Shown: positions 44,155 through 55,301, numbered from the stretch's first letter. The stretch: DNA of 64,000 nt from Teichococcus rhizosphaerae (GCF_002631185.1 NZ_PDNU01000002.1:1-64000), one strand, 5' to 3'. A program made the numbers and translations. Notes: generated by a model not told the origin, from the sequence alone.

Positions 44155-44955
44155 TCAGGTAGCAGGCACGGCCAGGATCAACCCGTCATGCGCAGCCTCG
44201 ATCCCATCAGGCAGGTTCTGTCCAAGCCAGGACCAGTCGAGGTCATGCCCCATATGCGTCAGCACCGTCCGCCTCGGCCGCAGCCGCGCTACCCATTCCA
44301 GCACCAGGTCGAGATGCGCGTGCACGCTGTGCGGCCGGCGCTGGAAGCAGCCGACGATCCAGGTGTCGAGGCCCTCAAGCTGCGCCAGGCTGTCCTCCGG
44401 CATCGCCACCACATCCGTCGAATACGCGAAGTCGCCGATCCGCAGCCCCAGCGTGTCCATCACCTTGTGGTCCTGCCGGAACAGCCGCACGGGCAGCCCG
44501 GCGGCCTCCACCACCTGGCCCGGCGCCACGGGCATGGGCGTCAGCGCCGGCCGGAAGAAGGCCGGTGGCGTCGGCGGGCGGAAGGCATAGTCGAAGCGCG
44601 CCTTCAGCTCGGCCAGGGTCGTCGGCGTGGCATAGACCGGGATCGCCGCCCCTGCCGCCCGGTTCAGCGGCCGGAACTCGTCGAGGCCCATGATGTGGTC
44701 GGCATGGCCATGGGTGACCAGCAGCGCGTCCACCCGCCCAATACGGTTGGCCAGGAGCTGCGTGCGCAGGTCAGGCCCCGCATCGACCAGCAGCCGGCGC
44801 CCGTCCGGCGTCTCGATCAGGATGGAGGAGCGGCTGCGGCGGTTGCGCGGCTCGGCCGGGTCGCACTGGCCCCAGTCTCCGGCGCCATCCGGGCCGCCCA
44901 GCATCGGCACGCCCGCCGAGCCGCCACAGCCCAGGATGGTAACCTTCAGCTTCAA
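44155..44955 (-). CDS. MBL-fold metallohydrolase (PhnP-like)
   Basis: Encodes 266 aa. The opening MKLKVTILGCGGSAGVPMLGG and the zinc motif VTHGHADHIMGLDEFR (HxHxDH) define the metallo-beta-lactamase fold; further ligands are in DAGPD, FRQDHK, YSTDVV and LTHMGHDLDW. The closest relatives by pattern are PhnP-type phosphodiesterases, which open cyclic ribose phosphate in phosphonate catabolism or act on similar phosphodiesters. No phn genes are nearby. The tatD–MBL pair at the end of the metG operon is a recurring alphaproteobacterial arrangement; only 4 bp separate them. Confidence 0.9.
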   Translation of the reverse strand: MKLKVTILGCGGSAGVPMLGGPDGAGDWGQCDPAEPRNRRSRSSILIETPDGRRLLVDAGPDLRTQLLANRIGRVDALLVTHGHADHIMGLDEFRPLNRAAGAAIPVYATPTTLAELKARFDYAFRPPTPPAFFRPALTPMPVAPGQVVEAAGLPVRLFRQDHKVMDTLGLRIGDFAYSTDVVAMPEDSLAQLEGLDTWIVGCFQRRPHSVHAHLDLVLEWVARLRPRRTVLTHMGHDLDWSWLGQNLPDGIEAAHDGLILAVPAT

Positions 44956-44959
44956 GGCG

Positions 44960-45730
44960 CTAGGCCGCCTTCCTGAACAGGCGCCGGAAATTGGCCGTGG
45001 TGGTCTCGGCCATGGCGTCCGGCGTCATCCCGTGCAGCTCCGCCAGCACGCGGGCGGTGTGCGGGACGTAAGAGGGCTCGTTGCGCTTGCCGCGAAACGG
45101 CGCGGGAGCGAGGTAGGGGCTGTCCGTCTCCACCAGCAGCCGGTCCGCCGGCATGTCCCGCGCGATGTCGCGGATCTCCTGCGACTTCGGAAAGGTCAGG
45201 ATGCCGGAGAAGGAGACGTATCCGCCCATTTCAATGGCTTCCTCCGCCAGCTTGCGGCCGGAGCTGAAGCAATGGAGCAGGAAGTCGAACGGCCCGTCCT
45301 CCCGCTCCCCGCGCAGGATGGCGGCGATGTCCTCGTCGGCGTCGCGCGCATGCACCACCAGCGGCAGGCCGGTCTCGCGGGCGGCGCGGATGTGGCGGCG
45401 GAAGCCCTCCTGCTGCACCTCCCGCGGCGCCTTGTCATAGAAGTAGTCGAGCCCGCTCTCGCCGATGCCGATGACCTTGGGGTGGTCGGCGGCGGCGACG
45501 ATCTCGGCGACCTCCGGCAGCGGCCCCTCGCCCACATTCTGCGGATGCACGCCGACCGTGCCCCAGACCTGGGAAAATCGTTGCGATATAGACTTGACTG
45601 TCTCGGCCTGCGCCATGCGCACGCCGATGGTGACCATCTCGCCCACGCCCGCCTCGGCGGCGCGGCACAGGATGTCCTCGATCTCGGCCTCGGTGAAGTA
45701 GTCGAGATGGCAGTGGCTATCGACCAGCAT
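44960..45730 (-). CDS. tatD: TatD-family metal-dependent DNase
   Basis: Encodes 256 aa. Metal ligands: DSHCHLDYF (H6, H8), the Glu in GIGESGLDYFYD, HARD, LLHCFS, and the Asp of LLVETDSPYLAP. TatD enzymes are 3'-5' exonucleases and deoxyribonucleases with roles in DNA quality control; despite the name they are not part of Tat secretion. The ATG shares its A with the metG stop (TGATG). A short AT-rich patch (45571-45601) interrupts the gene's GC-rich codon use. Confidence 0.95.
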   Translation of the reverse strand: MLVDSHCHLDYFTEAEIEDILCRAAEAGVGEMVTIGVRMAQAETVKSISQRFSQVWGTVGVHPQNVGEGPLPEVAEIVAAADHPKVIGIGESGLDYFYDKAPREVQQEGFRRHIRAARETGLPLVVHARDADEDIAAILRGEREDGPFDFLLHCFSSGRKLAEEAIEMGGYVSFSGILTFPKSQEIRDIARDMPADRLLVETDSPYLAPAPFRGKRNEPSYVPHTARVLAELHGMTPDAMAETTTANFRRLFRKAA

Positions 45731-47301
45731 CAGGCGGCAACGTCCTGGATCTTCTGGAACAACGGGCTGGGCGGCGGCAGCGCGGCGCCCTCCGGCAGCG
45801 GCGTGGCGAGTGCTGCGAGCTGGCGCGCCCCGGCCGGCACGGCGAGCTGGTCCAGCAGCTTCTCCATGGTCTGCGGCATGAAGGGCTGCAGCAGCGTGGC
45901 GAAGACGCGCAACGCGTCGTGCAGGTGGCGCAGCACGTCGCGCATCCGGGCCAGGTCGGTCTTCTTCAGGGCCCAGGGCTGCTCGCGGGTGATGTAGCCA
46001 TTGGCCTCGCGGATGGAGGCGAAGACCAGCGTCAGCGCCGCGTCGAACTTCTGCTCGTTCAGCAGGGCCCCGACTTTCGCCGCCAGCCAGGCGGGGCTGC
46101 CCGGGGCGTCGGCATGGCCGGTGGCCGCCAGGAAGGCGATGTCGGCCTCGGCCGCCACGGCGGCGGGTGCCGGCAGCACGCCCTCGCAGTTGCGCTGGAT
46201 CAGGCTGAGGGTGCGGTTGGCGAGGTTGCCGAGCGCGTCGGCCAGCTCGCCATTGAGGCGGCCCACCAGCGCCTTGCGCTGGAAGTCGCCATCCTGCCCG
46301 AAGGGCACCTCGCGCAGCAGGAAGAAGCGCACCGGGTCCAGCCCGAACTCGTCGATCAGCGCCAGCGGGTCGATGACGTTGCCGACCGACTTGGAGATCT
46401 TCTGCCCCTCATTGGTCCACCACCCATGGGCGAAGACGCGCCGGGGCGTGGGCAGGCCGGCGGCCATCAGGAAGGCCGGCCAGTAGATGGCGTGAAAGCG
46501 CAGGATGTCCTTGCCGACGAAATGCACATCGGCCGGCCAGAAGCGCCACAATGCTTCATATTCAGAGGGATAGCCCAGTGCAGTGATGTAGTTCGTCAGG
46601 GCATCGAGCCAGACATACATCACATGTGCCTCGTCCCCCGGCACCTTCACGCCCCATTTGAAGGAGGTGCGGGAGATGGACAGGTCGGTCAGCCCGCCCT
46701 TGACGAAGCTGATCACCTCGTTGCGGCGGGTCTGCGGCGCGATGAAGTCGGGGTTGGCGTCGTAGAAGGCGAGCAGCTTCTCCTGCCACTGCGACAGGCG
46801 GAAGAAGTAGGAAGGCTCCCTCACCCACTCGACCGGCGCGCCGGTGGGGGCGAATTTCTGGCCGTCGCGCTCGGTGATCTCGTCCGGGCCGTAGAAGGCC
46901 TCGTCGCGCACCGCGTACCAGCCCTCGTAGTGGCCGAGATAGATCTCGCCACGCTCCTCCAGCCGCTTCCACAGGGCGGCGCAGGCCAGCTTGTGGCGCT
47001 CCTCCGTGGTGCGGATGAAGTCGTCGTTGGAATAGTTCATGCGGAGTGCGAGTTCACGGAAGGCCTCGCTCACCGTGTCGGTGAAGGCCTGGGGGTCCAT
47101 GCCCTTGGCCTCGGCCGCCTTCTCCACCTTCTGCCCGTGCTCGTCCGTGCCCGTCAGGAAATGCACGTCATGGCCCGACAGGCGATGCCAGCGCGCCAGC
47201 ACATCCGCCGCCAGCGAGGTATAGGCGTGGCCGATATGCGGCTTGTCGTTCACGTAGTAGATGGGCGTGGTCAGGTAGATGGAGCGGCGCTCGCTCGTCA
47301 T
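45730..47301 (-). CDS. metG: Methionyl-tRNA synthetase
   Basis: Encodes 523 aa, a class I synthetase charging initiator and elongator tRNA-Met. HIGH is in NDKPHIGHAYTSLAADV and the KMSKS loop is KISKSVGN. The zinc-knuckle cysteines of the E. coli type are absent: the connective peptide reads YEGWYAVRDEAFYGPDEI, the zinc-free single-knuckle form common in alphaproteobacteria. The C-terminal EMAP-like tRNA-binding domain is also absent, which fits the length. The ATG 47301 (MTSERRSIYLTTPIYY) is the natural start; it lies 11 nt after holB. Confidence 0.97.
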   Translation of the reverse strand: MTSERRSIYLTTPIYYVNDKPHIGHAYTSLAADVLARWHRLSGHDVHFLTGTDEHGQKVEKAAEAKGMDPQAFTDTVSEAFRELALRMNYSNDDFIRTTEERHKLACAALWKRLEERGEIYLGHYEGWYAVRDEAFYGPDEITERDGQKFAPTGAPVEWVREPSYFFRLSQWQEKLLAFYDANPDFIAPQTRRNEVISFVKGGLTDLSISRTSFKWGVKVPGDEAHVMYVWLDALTNYITALGYPSEYEALWRFWPADVHFVGKDILRFHAIYWPAFLMAAGLPTPRRVFAHGWWTNEGQKISKSVGNVIDPLALIDEFGLDPVRFFLLREVPFGQDGDFQRKALVGRLNGELADALGNLANRTLSLIQRNCEGVLPAPAAVAAEADIAFLAATGHADAPGSPAWLAAKVGALLNEQKFDAALTLVFASIREANGYITREQPWALKKTDLARMRDVLRHLHDALRVFATLLQPFMPQTMEKLLDQLAVPAGARQLAALATPLPEGAALPPPSPLFQKIQDVAA

Positions 47302-47312
47302 GATCAAGGTCC

Positions 47313-48322
<1,010 letters not shown>

Positions 48323-48326
<4 letters not shown>

Positions 48327-48976
48327 AGCGGCGCCCCGAGGCGGTCCCGCAGGATGGCGGCGGCGGCGGCGGCCAGGGGCGCGGGCGGCTGGGTGGCGTC
48401 CAGCACCGCGCAGCGCCCCGGCTCGGCGGCGGCGATGGCCTGGAAGCCCGCATGCACCCGGGCATGGAAGGCGGCGCCCAGCCGCTCGAAGCGGTCCGGC
48501 GCGCCACGGCCCAGGGCACGGGCCATGCCGGCCTCGGGCGGCAGGTCCAGCACCAGGGTCAGGTCCGGCGCGAAATCGCCCAGCGCCACGCCCATCAGCC
48601 CGTCCCACACGGCGCGGTCCAGCCCGTGCCCGTGGCACTGGTAGGCCAGCGTGGAATCGGCGAAACGGTCGCACACCACCCAGATGCCCGCCTCCAGCGC
48701 GGGCCGGATGGTCTTGGCCAGGTGCTCGCGCCGGGCGGCGAACATCAGCATCGCCTCGGCCACCGGGTCCCAGACGATGTCGCCATCCAGCAGCAGGCCG
48801 CGCAGCAGCTCGGCGCCCGGCGCGCCGCCCGGCTCGCGGGTGCGCAGCACGGGCAGGCCGGCGGCGGAAAGGCGGGCGGCCAGGGTACGGGCCAGCGTGG
48901 TCTTGCCGGCCCCTTCCCCGCCCTCCAGCGTGATGAAGCGTCCGGGACGCACGGCCTCGCGGTTGCCTGGCGCCAC
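48323..48976 (-). CDS. tmk: Thymidylate kinase
   Basis: Encodes 217 aa. Converts dTMP to dTDP. Walker A GGEGAGKTT, the DR motif in VVCDRFADSTLAYQ and the TREPGG segment are present; the P-loop Arg/Glu arrangement and a LID with Arg (RGAPDRFERLG) fit a type I/II intermediate. Starts with GTG at 48976, one base after the carboxypeptidase stop. Confidence 0.95.
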
Positions 48977-48977
48977 C

Positions 48978-50186
48978 TCAGCCCGAAACCATGCGCGAGA
49001 TCACCGCCGGGATGCGCGGGATCAGCCCGAGCTTCGGCACGTCCGCCCCCGCGTAGAGCGGCAGCACCATGGGCGGCACCCCCTGCCCGGCCACGTCGAG
49101 CTGGCCGACCTCCTGGCCCTTGGCGATCGGCGCCGGGATGGGGCCGTTGTAGCGCAGCGTCACCTGCAGGTTGCGCCGCCACTGGCGCGGCAGGGTCAGC
49201 ACCAGGTCCTTGCCGCCCACCAGCGGCACGGTGGCCGCCTCCCCCAGATAGACGGGGGCGGCCTCCACCGTGTCGGCGGCGCGGAACAGCACCACGTTCT
49301 CGAACTCGCGGAAGCCCCACTCCATCAGCCGCTCGGATTCCTCGGCGCGGGCGCGCATCGAGGGCAGGCCGTTCACCACCAGGATCAGCCGGCGCTCGCC
49401 GCGCTTGGCGGTGCCGGTCAGGCCGTAGCCCGCATCCTCGGTGTGGCCGGTCTTGAGGCCGTCGGCGCCGGCCACGCGGCCGAGCAGCGGGTTGCGGTTC
49501 TCCTGGTTGATGTCGTTCCAGCGGAAGGAACGCTCGCTGTAGATGCTGAACTGGTCGGGGAAGTCCTGGATCAGCCGGATGGCCAGGGTGGCGAGGTCCC
49601 GGCAGGTCATGCGGTGCTCGGGGTCGGGCCAGCCGGTGGCGTTGCGGAAGTTGCTGTCCTTGAGCCCGATCCGCTTGCCGTACTCGTTCAGCAGCTCGGC
49701 GAATTGCTGCTCGCTGCCGCTGATCGCCTCGGCCAGCACCACGCAGGCATCGTTGCCGGACTGGATGATGACGCCGCGCGCCAGGTCCTCGACCTTGATG
49801 CTGCTGCCCAGCTCCACGAACATCTTGGAGCCGCCCATGCGCCAGGCGCGCTCGCTCACCGGCAGCATCTGGTCGGGGCGCAGCCGGCCCTGCTTCATCA
49901 TGTCGAAGACCACGTACATGGTCATCATCTTCGACATGGAGGAGGGCGGCATCCGCTCGTCCGCGTTCTTTTCCAGCAGCACGGCGCCGGTATCGGCGTC
50001 CATTACCAGCGCCTGGCGCGCGATGGTGTCCACCGGGCCGAGCGGGGTGCTGGCGGGCGAGGACGGCGGGGCCGCGGGCGCGGCGGAGCGCGCGGGCGCG
50101 CGGCGCTGCGCCAGGCCAGGGGTGGCGAGCGGGCCGGCGGCCATGACCGCGGCGGCGCCGCCCAGCAGTTCGCGGCGAAGCGGCAT
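48978..50186 (-). CDS. D-alanyl-D-alanine carboxypeptidase (PBP5/6 family)
   Basis: Encodes 402 aa. A signal peptide (about residues 1-27) exports it to the periplasm. Penicillin-binding motifs: SxxK at S83-K86 (SMSKM), SGN at 143-145 and KTG at 245-247. The C-terminal beta domain (PVYLGEAATVPLVGGKD onward) and an amphipathic end (PRIPAVISRM) for membrane attachment follow. It trims the terminal D-Ala of stem peptides (S11 peptidase). ATG 50186 has GAGGAG 9 nt upstream; a further ATG at 50207 lies before that site. Sits with rlpA and mltB in a cell-wall block. Confidence 0.94.
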   Translation of the reverse strand: MPLRRELLGGAAAVMAAGPLATPGLAQRRAPARSAAPAAPPSSPASTPLGPVDTIARQALVMDADTGAVLLEKNADERMPPSSMSKMMTMYVVFDMMKQGRLRPDQMLPVSERAWRMGGSKMFVELGSSIKVEDLARGVIIQSGNDACVVLAEAISGSEQQFAELLNEYGKRIGLKDSNFRNATGWPDPEHRMTCRDLATLAIRLIQDFPDQFSIYSERSFRWNDINQENRNPLLGRVAGADGLKTGHTEDAGYGLTGTAKRGERRLILVVNGLPSMRARAEESERLMEWGFREFENVVLFRAADTVEAAPVYLGEAATVPLVGGKDLVLTLPRQWRRNLQVTLRYNGPIPAPIAKGQEVGQLDVAGQGVPPMVLPLYAGADVPKLGLIPRIPAVISRMVSG

Positions 50187-50245
50187 CGCGGGAATCTCCT
50201 CGTTCAAAAACCGGGACCTCGCGGCCCGCGCCCGTGGGCAGGCCG

Positions 50246-51178
50246 CTAGTCGATCAGGATGCGGGCATCCGATACGCCCGAACGGAGCGCCCGCTCAAGG
50301 GCTGTATCCGCCTCGGCGATGCTTGCAAAGGGGCCGAGGCGAACGCGGTATTCCGGCCGGCCGGGGCGGCCGGTGCCCTCCACCCGCGCGCCGATCCGCG
50401 CCGCCTGGCGCTGCGCGTCGGCCCGGCTGAGGAAGCTGCTGCCTTGCAGGTAGAGCCGCCCCGGGCGGGCCGGCCCCTGCCAGACCGTTTCCGGCAGCCG
50501 CTCCGGCGGGGGCGCCAGGGGCGCGTCGGGTGCCGCCGCGGGCATGGCGCCGCCGGGGCGGGCGCGGCCGGGCGCGGCGCTGCTGCCGGGAGGCGGCGCC
50601 AGCTCCTCGCTCTGCACCGCGTCGCGCGGGGCGGCGGCGATGGCCAGCCGCGTTCCTTCCGGCTGCGGCAGGGCGGCGGCGAGGCGGCGCGACGGCTCGG
50701 CCTCGACCGACAGCGCCAGCTGGGCCGTGCCCCCCTCCGCCACGCCGAGCAGCGCGGCGGCGCGGCGGGAAAGCTCCAGCACCCGCCCTGCCCTGGCCGG
50801 GCCGCGGTCGTTCACCCGCAGCAGGATCTCGCGCCCCGTTTCCAGGTTCGCGACGCGCAGGATGGTGGGCAGTTGCAAGGTGCGGTGCGCCGCCGTCGCC
50901 AGGGCGGGATCGTGGATCTCGCCATTGGCGGTGCGGCGGCCGGCGGCGCGGTCGGCCGCCACCACGGCAAGGCCGGTCTCGCGCAGCGTGAAATCCTCGC
51001 GCGGATAGGACCAGACGCCGCCCATCGCGTAGGGCTCGCCCACCACGTAGCGCGGCTGCGCGGCGGCGCCGGAGCCCGGCGGTGGCGGGCGCACGCAGGC
51101 CGAGACCAGCAGCGGCAGCGCCGCCGCCAGCAGCAGGCCGCGCGCGGCGCCATGCCCCCGCCTGCCTCGCGGGGTCAC
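50246..51178 (-). CDS. rlpA: RlpA-like septal lytic transglycosylase with SPOR domain
   Basis: Encodes 310 aa. A lipoprotein signal (LLLAAALPLLVSAC, Cys about residue 28) anchors it to the outer membrane. A double-psi beta-barrel (about 45-150: TANGEIHDP, AAHRTLQLPT, RVNDRGPARAGRVLELSRRAAALLG) carries the Asp of NDRGP used by active RlpA enzymes. A ~70-residue linker and a C-terminal SPOR domain (about 235-310) follow. The N-terminal 'ASWYG' of typical RlpA is replaced by GGVWSYP. The GTG start overlaps the mltB stop (GTGA). Confidence 0.9.
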   Translation of the reverse strand: MTPRGRRGHGAARGLLLAAALPLLVSACVRPPPPGSGAAAQPRYVVGEPYAMGGVWSYPREDFTLRETGLAVVAADRAAGRRTANGEIHDPALATAAHRTLQLPTILRVANLETGREILLRVNDRGPARAGRVLELSRRAAALLGVAEGGTAQLALSVEAEPSRRLAAALPQPEGTRLAIAAAPRDAVQSEELAPPPGSSAAPGRARPGGAMPAAAPDAPLAPPPERLPETVWQGPARPGRLYLQGSSFLSRADAQRQAARIGARVEGTGRPGRPEYRVRLGPFASIAEADTALERALRSGVSDARILID

Positions 51179-52146
51179 GCCACCCTGTCGGACAGCATGC
51201 CGACCACCAGCGCGTAGAAGTCGGAGGGGTTGTAGCGGCGGATGACGTTGAAGTTCTGGTAAACGGCGAAGGCCTGCCCGCCCGCCCCGCCCGGCAGCAG
51301 GATCGAGGTCTGCATCTCCAGCGGCGGCAGCGCCGTGCCGTCGGCGGCGGTGACGCCCATGCGCAGCCAGTCGCGCAGCGGGCGGCGGGTGCCGCGCCCG
51401 GCCAGGCTGGTGTCGAAGCCGGGGGGAACCAGCACCTCGCGGCCCCACCGCTCCGTCTCGTCCCAGCCGCTGCGGCCCAGGTAGTTGGCGATGGAGCCCA
51501 GCGCGTCGGCGCGGCTGTCCCAGATGTCGCGCCGGCCGTCGCCGTCGAAATCCACCGCCAGCCGCTCGAAGCTGGTGGGCATGAACTGCGGGTGGCCCAT
51601 GGCGCCGGCATAGGAGCCGCGCATCCGGTCCGGCGCCACGTCGCCGCGCTCCAGGATGCGCAGCGCCGCCAGCAGCTCGGCGCGGAAGAAGGCGCTGCGG
51701 CGGCCATCCCAGGCCAGCGTCGCCAGCGCCTCGATGGTGTTGTAGTTGCCGGTGAAGCCGCCGTAGTTGGTTTCCAGCCCCCAGACGGCCACGACGATCC
51801 GTGGCGAGACGCGGAAGCGGGTGGCGATGGCATCCAGCAGGGTGCTGTTCTCGGCATACATCTGCCGGCCGCGCTCGACACGCTGGGCGGTGATGCGTCC
51901 GTCCCGGTACTGCTCCCAGGTCAGGGTGAACTCGGGCTGGCGGCGGTCCAGCTCCAGCACCTTGTCGTTGGGCCGGATATTGGCGAAGGCGCGCTGCAGC
52001 GTGGCCTGGGAAACGCCCGCGCGCCGCGCCTCTCCGGCGACCCCTTGCAGGAAGTCGTCGAAGCTGGCCGTGGCGGCTTGGGCCGCGCCCCCCGACAGGA
52101 CGGAAAGGGCGGCGACTCGGGACAGCAGGGTGCGGCGGTTCAGCAT
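51175..52146 (-). CDS. mltB: Lytic murein transglycosylase MltB family (GH103)
   Basis: Encodes 323 aa. The signal peptide MLNRRTLLSRVAALSVLSGGAAQA has a twin-arginine-like start and no lipobox. Catalytic Glu is in VAVWGLETNYG; the family hallmarks GAMGHPQFMPTSFE and DFDGDGRRDIWDS follow, then NFNVIRRYNPSDFYAL near the end. It cleaves the MurNAc–GlcNAc bond forming 1,6-anhydro products, which NagZ (11657-12688) recycles in the cytosol. rlpA is translationally coupled downstream; the LpxR-like gene lies 65 bp upstream. Confidence 0.95.
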   Translation of the reverse strand: MLNRRTLLSRVAALSVLSGGAAQAATASFDDFLQGVAGEARRAGVSQATLQRAFANIRPNDKVLELDRRQPEFTLTWEQYRDGRITAQRVERGRQMYAENSTLLDAIATRFRVSPRIVVAVWGLETNYGGFTGNYNTIEALATLAWDGRRSAFFRAELLAALRILERGDVAPDRMRGSYAGAMGHPQFMPTSFERLAVDFDGDGRRDIWDSRADALGSIANYLGRSGWDETERWGREVLVPPGFDTSLAGRGTRRPLRDWLRMGVTAADGTALPPLEMQTSILLPGGAGGQAFAVYQNFNVIRRYNPSDFYALVVGMLSDRVA

Positions 52147-52211
52147 GGGCGAGAGGTGCCACGACCGGCGCCCGCCCCGCAACCGCTGGTGGCCCCCTCG
52201 CCGCTCACAGG

Positions 52212-53225
52212 TCAGAAGCGGAACGAGACGCTGAGGGAGCCGAAGCTCTGCACCCCTTCCTGGCCGTAGAACTCCTCGGAGCGCCAGACCTGGGTATAGG
52301 CGAAGCGCATGCCCCGCCAGAGCACCGCGACGCCGGCCTGGGCGTCGCCCACCAGGATGCGCTTGTCCACGCTGCGGCTGTCGCGCCAGGTGTTGCCGTC
52401 GAGGAAGATGTCGCGCGCGATGGCGCGGCCGTCGAGGCCGGCGAACACGTACCAGCCGAAATCCTGGCGCGGCTGGAAGGCGGTGGAGCCCGCCAGGGCC
52501 GGGCGGATGCGCGGCGGGCCGAGATCCGCCTCCAGCCCCTCGCCCAGCCGCAGCAGACCGCCCACGGCGGCGTAGGTCTGCACGTTGCCGAGGCTCACCG
52601 TGGCCGAGGGGATGGCCTCCAGGCCGAAGCCGTTCAGCTGGCCGAGCGGCAGGCGCCACTTGCGCTCGTACAGCGCGGTGATGGCCGGCTCGTCCTTGAG
52701 CTGGGACTTCCAGCCATTGGTCTGATCGATGTTGATGATGTCGTGGTAGTTGTTCTGCACGAACTCGCCGAGCGCGGAAGGGCCGACCACGCCGAGCTGC
52801 AGCTCGAAGAGGTTGGCGGTGCGCCCCGACACGCGCGACAGCGAGGCGGCGCCGTAGAGATAGCCCGCATAGGGACGGTCCCGCGGGTCGGGCAGCACGG
52901 TGTCGGTGTTGCGCGGCGTGTAGAGGCTCTGGCCGAAGGCCAGTCCCCAGCGCAGCGCACCGGGGCCCATCAGCCAGTCCAGCCGGTCGTTCAGCCAGCC
53001 GAGCGGCGCCGGCAGGTCGGCCGAGGGGGAGCGCCAGGCGAGCTGGAAGCCGTTGGTGTAGTAGCGGTCGCTGCCGCCGAACATGTCGTTCTCGAGGGAG
53101 AAGCTCAGCGTGCCCTTGGGGTCGGGCGGCGGCGCCTGGTCGCCGGGAATGGCCTGCGCGATGGCCGGTCCGGAAGCGCCCATGGCCAGCAGCAGGAAGA
53201 CGGTCGGCGAGAGGCGGGCGCGCAT
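52212..53225 (-). CDS. LpxR-family (DUF2219) outer membrane lipid A deacylase-like protein
   Basis: Encodes 337 aa. A signal peptide ([23 protein letters not shown]) precedes a beta-barrel ending in Phe (SLSVSFRF), the usual BAM signal. The family signature [23 protein letters not shown] has the Asn-Asp and Thr-Asn expected at the active site, and [14 protein letters not shown] contains the candidate catalytic His. LpxR removes the 3'-acyloxyacyl group from lipid A in Salmonella; activity here is inferred from family only. ATG 53225 starts a good signal peptide; the upstream frame to 53432 does not. Divergent from the chemoreceptor gene. Confidence 0.85.
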   Translation of the reverse strand: MRARLSPTVFLLLAMGASGPAIAQAIPGDQAPPPDPKGTLSFSLENDMFGGSDRYYTNGFQLAWRSPSADLPAPLGWLNDRLDWLMGPGALRWGLAFGQSLYTPRNTDTVLPDPRDRPYAGYLYGAASLSRVSGRTANLFELQLGVVGPSALGEFVQNNYHDIINIDQTNGWKSQLKDEPAITALYERKWRLPLGQLNGFGLEAIPSATVSLGNVQTYAAVGGLLRLGEGLEADLGPPRIRPALAGSTAFQPRQDFGWYVFAGLDGRAIARDIFLDGNTWRDSRSVDKRILVGDAQAGVAVLWRGMRFAYTQVWRSEEFYGQEGVQSFGSLSVSFRF

Positions 53226-53473
53226 GCGGCAATCCTTGCTCGCGGCGGCGAGGCGGGGGCCGCCGGGTCGAATCACGCCGCCGCCCGGCGCGGACGGAGG
53301 CGCGGGGGGGGTTTTGGCGAGGCACGGATAAACCCGCAAGTTCCGTTTTATTGCGGCGGCACAATGGGATTGGCCGCGCGCCTCCGGATTCGGACACCGT
53401 GCGGCAGGCTTTGGTTCATCTTCGGTCTCCACAATGGCCCTTCCCAGCAGCCGGGAGGAGGTCGAAGCTTCCC

Positions 53474-55144
53474 ATGTCCATCCGCAATCGCATTCTGGCC
53501 ACCATGGCCTTCATCATGATCTGCTTCGTGGGGCTCGGGGGCTTCGCCCTGCACCGGCTGGCCAGCATCCAGACTGAGGTGGAGCAGCTCGTCGGCACCT
53601 GGCTGCCGGCCCTCGACATCATCAGCCAGGCTCAGCAGGACGCCCTGACGATGCGCCAGCAGACTCTCCGCCACGCCACCCTGTCGGATGAGACGGGGAT
53701 GCGCGAGCTGGAAGGCCGCCTCGCCGAGACGGGCGCCAGGGTTGAGCGCTCCTTCGCCAGCTACGCGCAGATGGCGGACATGCCGCAGGAGATGGCGCTG
53801 CTCGAGACGTCCCGGCGGGACTGGAGCAGCTATCTCGCCCTGTCACGCGCCACGCTGGAGCTGAGCCGTGCGCAGCGGAAGGCCGAGGTCTTCGCGCAAC
53901 TCAATGGACCAAACCGCGAAGCCTTCGATCGCTTCCAGGAGGGGCTGGACAAGCTCGGCCAGTTCAACAAGAAGGGCGCGGAGGCCAGCGGCGTCTCAGC
54001 GCGCGGCACGGTCGGCTCCTCGACCTGGGCCATTGCCATCGGCTGTGGCCTTGGCATCGTGGCGCTGGCGCTGGTCGGGCTGTCGCTGATCCGCGGCATC
54101 TGCGCGCCCGTCGGCCGGCTGACGGAAAGCATGCGCCGCATGACGGGCGGCGCGCTCGACACCCAGGTCGCGGACCAGGAGCGTGCCGACGAGATCGGCA
54201 GCATGGCCAAGGCGCTGGAGGTGTTCCGCGCCAAGGTGCAGGATGGCGAGCGCCTCGCCGCCGAGCAGGCGCGCCAGGACCTGCAGGGGCGGGAGCGGAG
54301 CGCGCGGCTGGAGGCGCTGGTGGCGCGCTTCGGCCAGGATGCGGGCCGCGCCCTGGAGGCGCTGCGCGGCGCGGCCGAGCGCATGCGCGGCAGCTCCGGC
54401 GAGATGACGCAGGCGGCGCAGGCTTCCGCCCAGCTCACCGACACGCTCAGCCACGCCTCGGAGGAGGCTTCCGCCAACGCCCAGACCGCCGCCGCCGCCA
54501 CGGAGGAGCTGACCGCCTCGATCGGCGAAATCACCCGCCAGGTGAGCCGCTCGGCCGAGGTTTCCCGCCGCGCCGTCGCGGAAACCCAGCGCACCGAGCA
54601 CACCATGCGCGACCTGGCCGGCACCGCCAACAGGATCGGCGACGTGGTGCGGCTGATCGCCGACATCGCGGGCCAGACCAACCTGCTGGCACTCAACGCC
54701 ACCATCGAGGCGGCGCGGGCGGGCGAGGCCGGCAAGGGCTTCGCCGTGGTGGCCTCCGAGGTGAAGAACCTGGCCAGCCAGACCGCCAAGGCGACCGAGG
54801 AGATCAGCCAGCAGGTGAACGCCATCCAGGGCGCCACCAACCTCGCGGTGGAGGCCATCAACAGCATCGCCGGCGTGGTGGCCGAGATCGACCAGACGGC
54901 CGCCGCCATCGCCGCCGCGGTGGAGGAGCAGGGAGCGGCCACGCAGGAGATCGCCCGCAACATCGCGGGCTCGGCCGAGGCCGCCGCTGCCGTCTCGCGC
55001 GAGACCAGCGTGGTGCGCAACGCGGCCGAGGTCAGCGGCCGCACCGCCGGCGTGGTGCAGACCACATCGGCGGAGATGAGCGAGACCACGGGCCGGCTGC
55101 GGGTGCAGGTGGAGCAGTTCCTCCAGGAGGTCCGCGCCGCCTGA
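53474..55144 (+). CDS. Methyl-accepting chemotaxis protein
   Basis: Encodes 556 aa. TM1 (about 8-28), a ~150-residue four-helix-bundle-like periplasmic sensor, TM2 (about 185-210), HAMP (about 212-265), then the signalling coiled coil with the highly conserved hairpin [33 protein letters not shown]. Ligand unknown. No che genes are in the window, so it signals to an array encoded elsewhere. GGAGGAGG lies about 14 nt before the ATG, farther than usual. The 248 bp shared with the divergent LpxR-like gene contain a relatively AT-rich patch (about 53325-53355), but I found no clear promoter. Confidence 0.93.
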   Translation: MSIRNRILATMAFIMICFVGLGGFALHRLASIQTEVEQLVGTWLPALDIISQAQQDALTMRQQTLRHATLSDETGMRELEGRLAETGARVERSFASYAQMADMPQEMALLETSRRDWSSYLALSRATLELSRAQRKAEVFAQLNGPNREAFDRFQEGLDKLGQFNKKGAEASGVSARGTVGSSTWAIAIGCGLGIVALALVGLSLIRGICAPVGRLTESMRRMTGGALDTQVADQERADEIGSMAKALEVFRAKVQDGERLAAEQARQDLQGRERSARLEALVARFGQDAGRALEALRGAAERMRGSSGEMTQAAQASAQLTDTLSHASEEASANAQTAAAATEELTASIGEITRQVSRSAEVSRRAVAETQRTEHTMRDLAGTANRIGDVVRLIADIAGQTNLLALNATIEAARAGEAGKGFAVVASEVKNLASQTAKATEEISQQVNAIQGATNLAVEAINSIAGVVAEIDQTAAAIAAAVEEQGAATQEIARNIAGSAEAAAAVSRETSVVRNAAEVSGRTAGVVQTTSAEMSETTGRLRVQVEQFLQEVRAA

Positions 55145-55211
55145 CCCTCTCGACCGGGGCGCGCGAACCCGCTATCGGGGCGGCAGGGCCAGGATCCCGC
55201 CCCCCCTCTGC

Positions 55212-55301
55212 GGATGGGTGGCCGAGTGGTTTAAGGCAGCGGTCTTGAAAACCGCCGTAGGGGCAACCCTACCGTGGGTTCGAATCCCACCCCATCCGCC
55301 A
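55212..55301 (+). tRNA. tRNA-Ser (TGA)
   Basis: 90 nt with a long variable arm, as for class II tRNAs. The acceptor GGATGGG pairs with CCCATCC; anticodon stem GCGGT/ACCGC with loop CTTGAAA gives TGA at 55246-55248; the T loop is TTCGAAT; CCA is encoded at 55299-55301. Confidence 0.97.

Noticed and set aside
45571-45601. Promoter inside tatD on the minus strand
   Set aside because: TATATC has no suitable -35 at 16-18 bp, so it is reported only as a codon-use patch.
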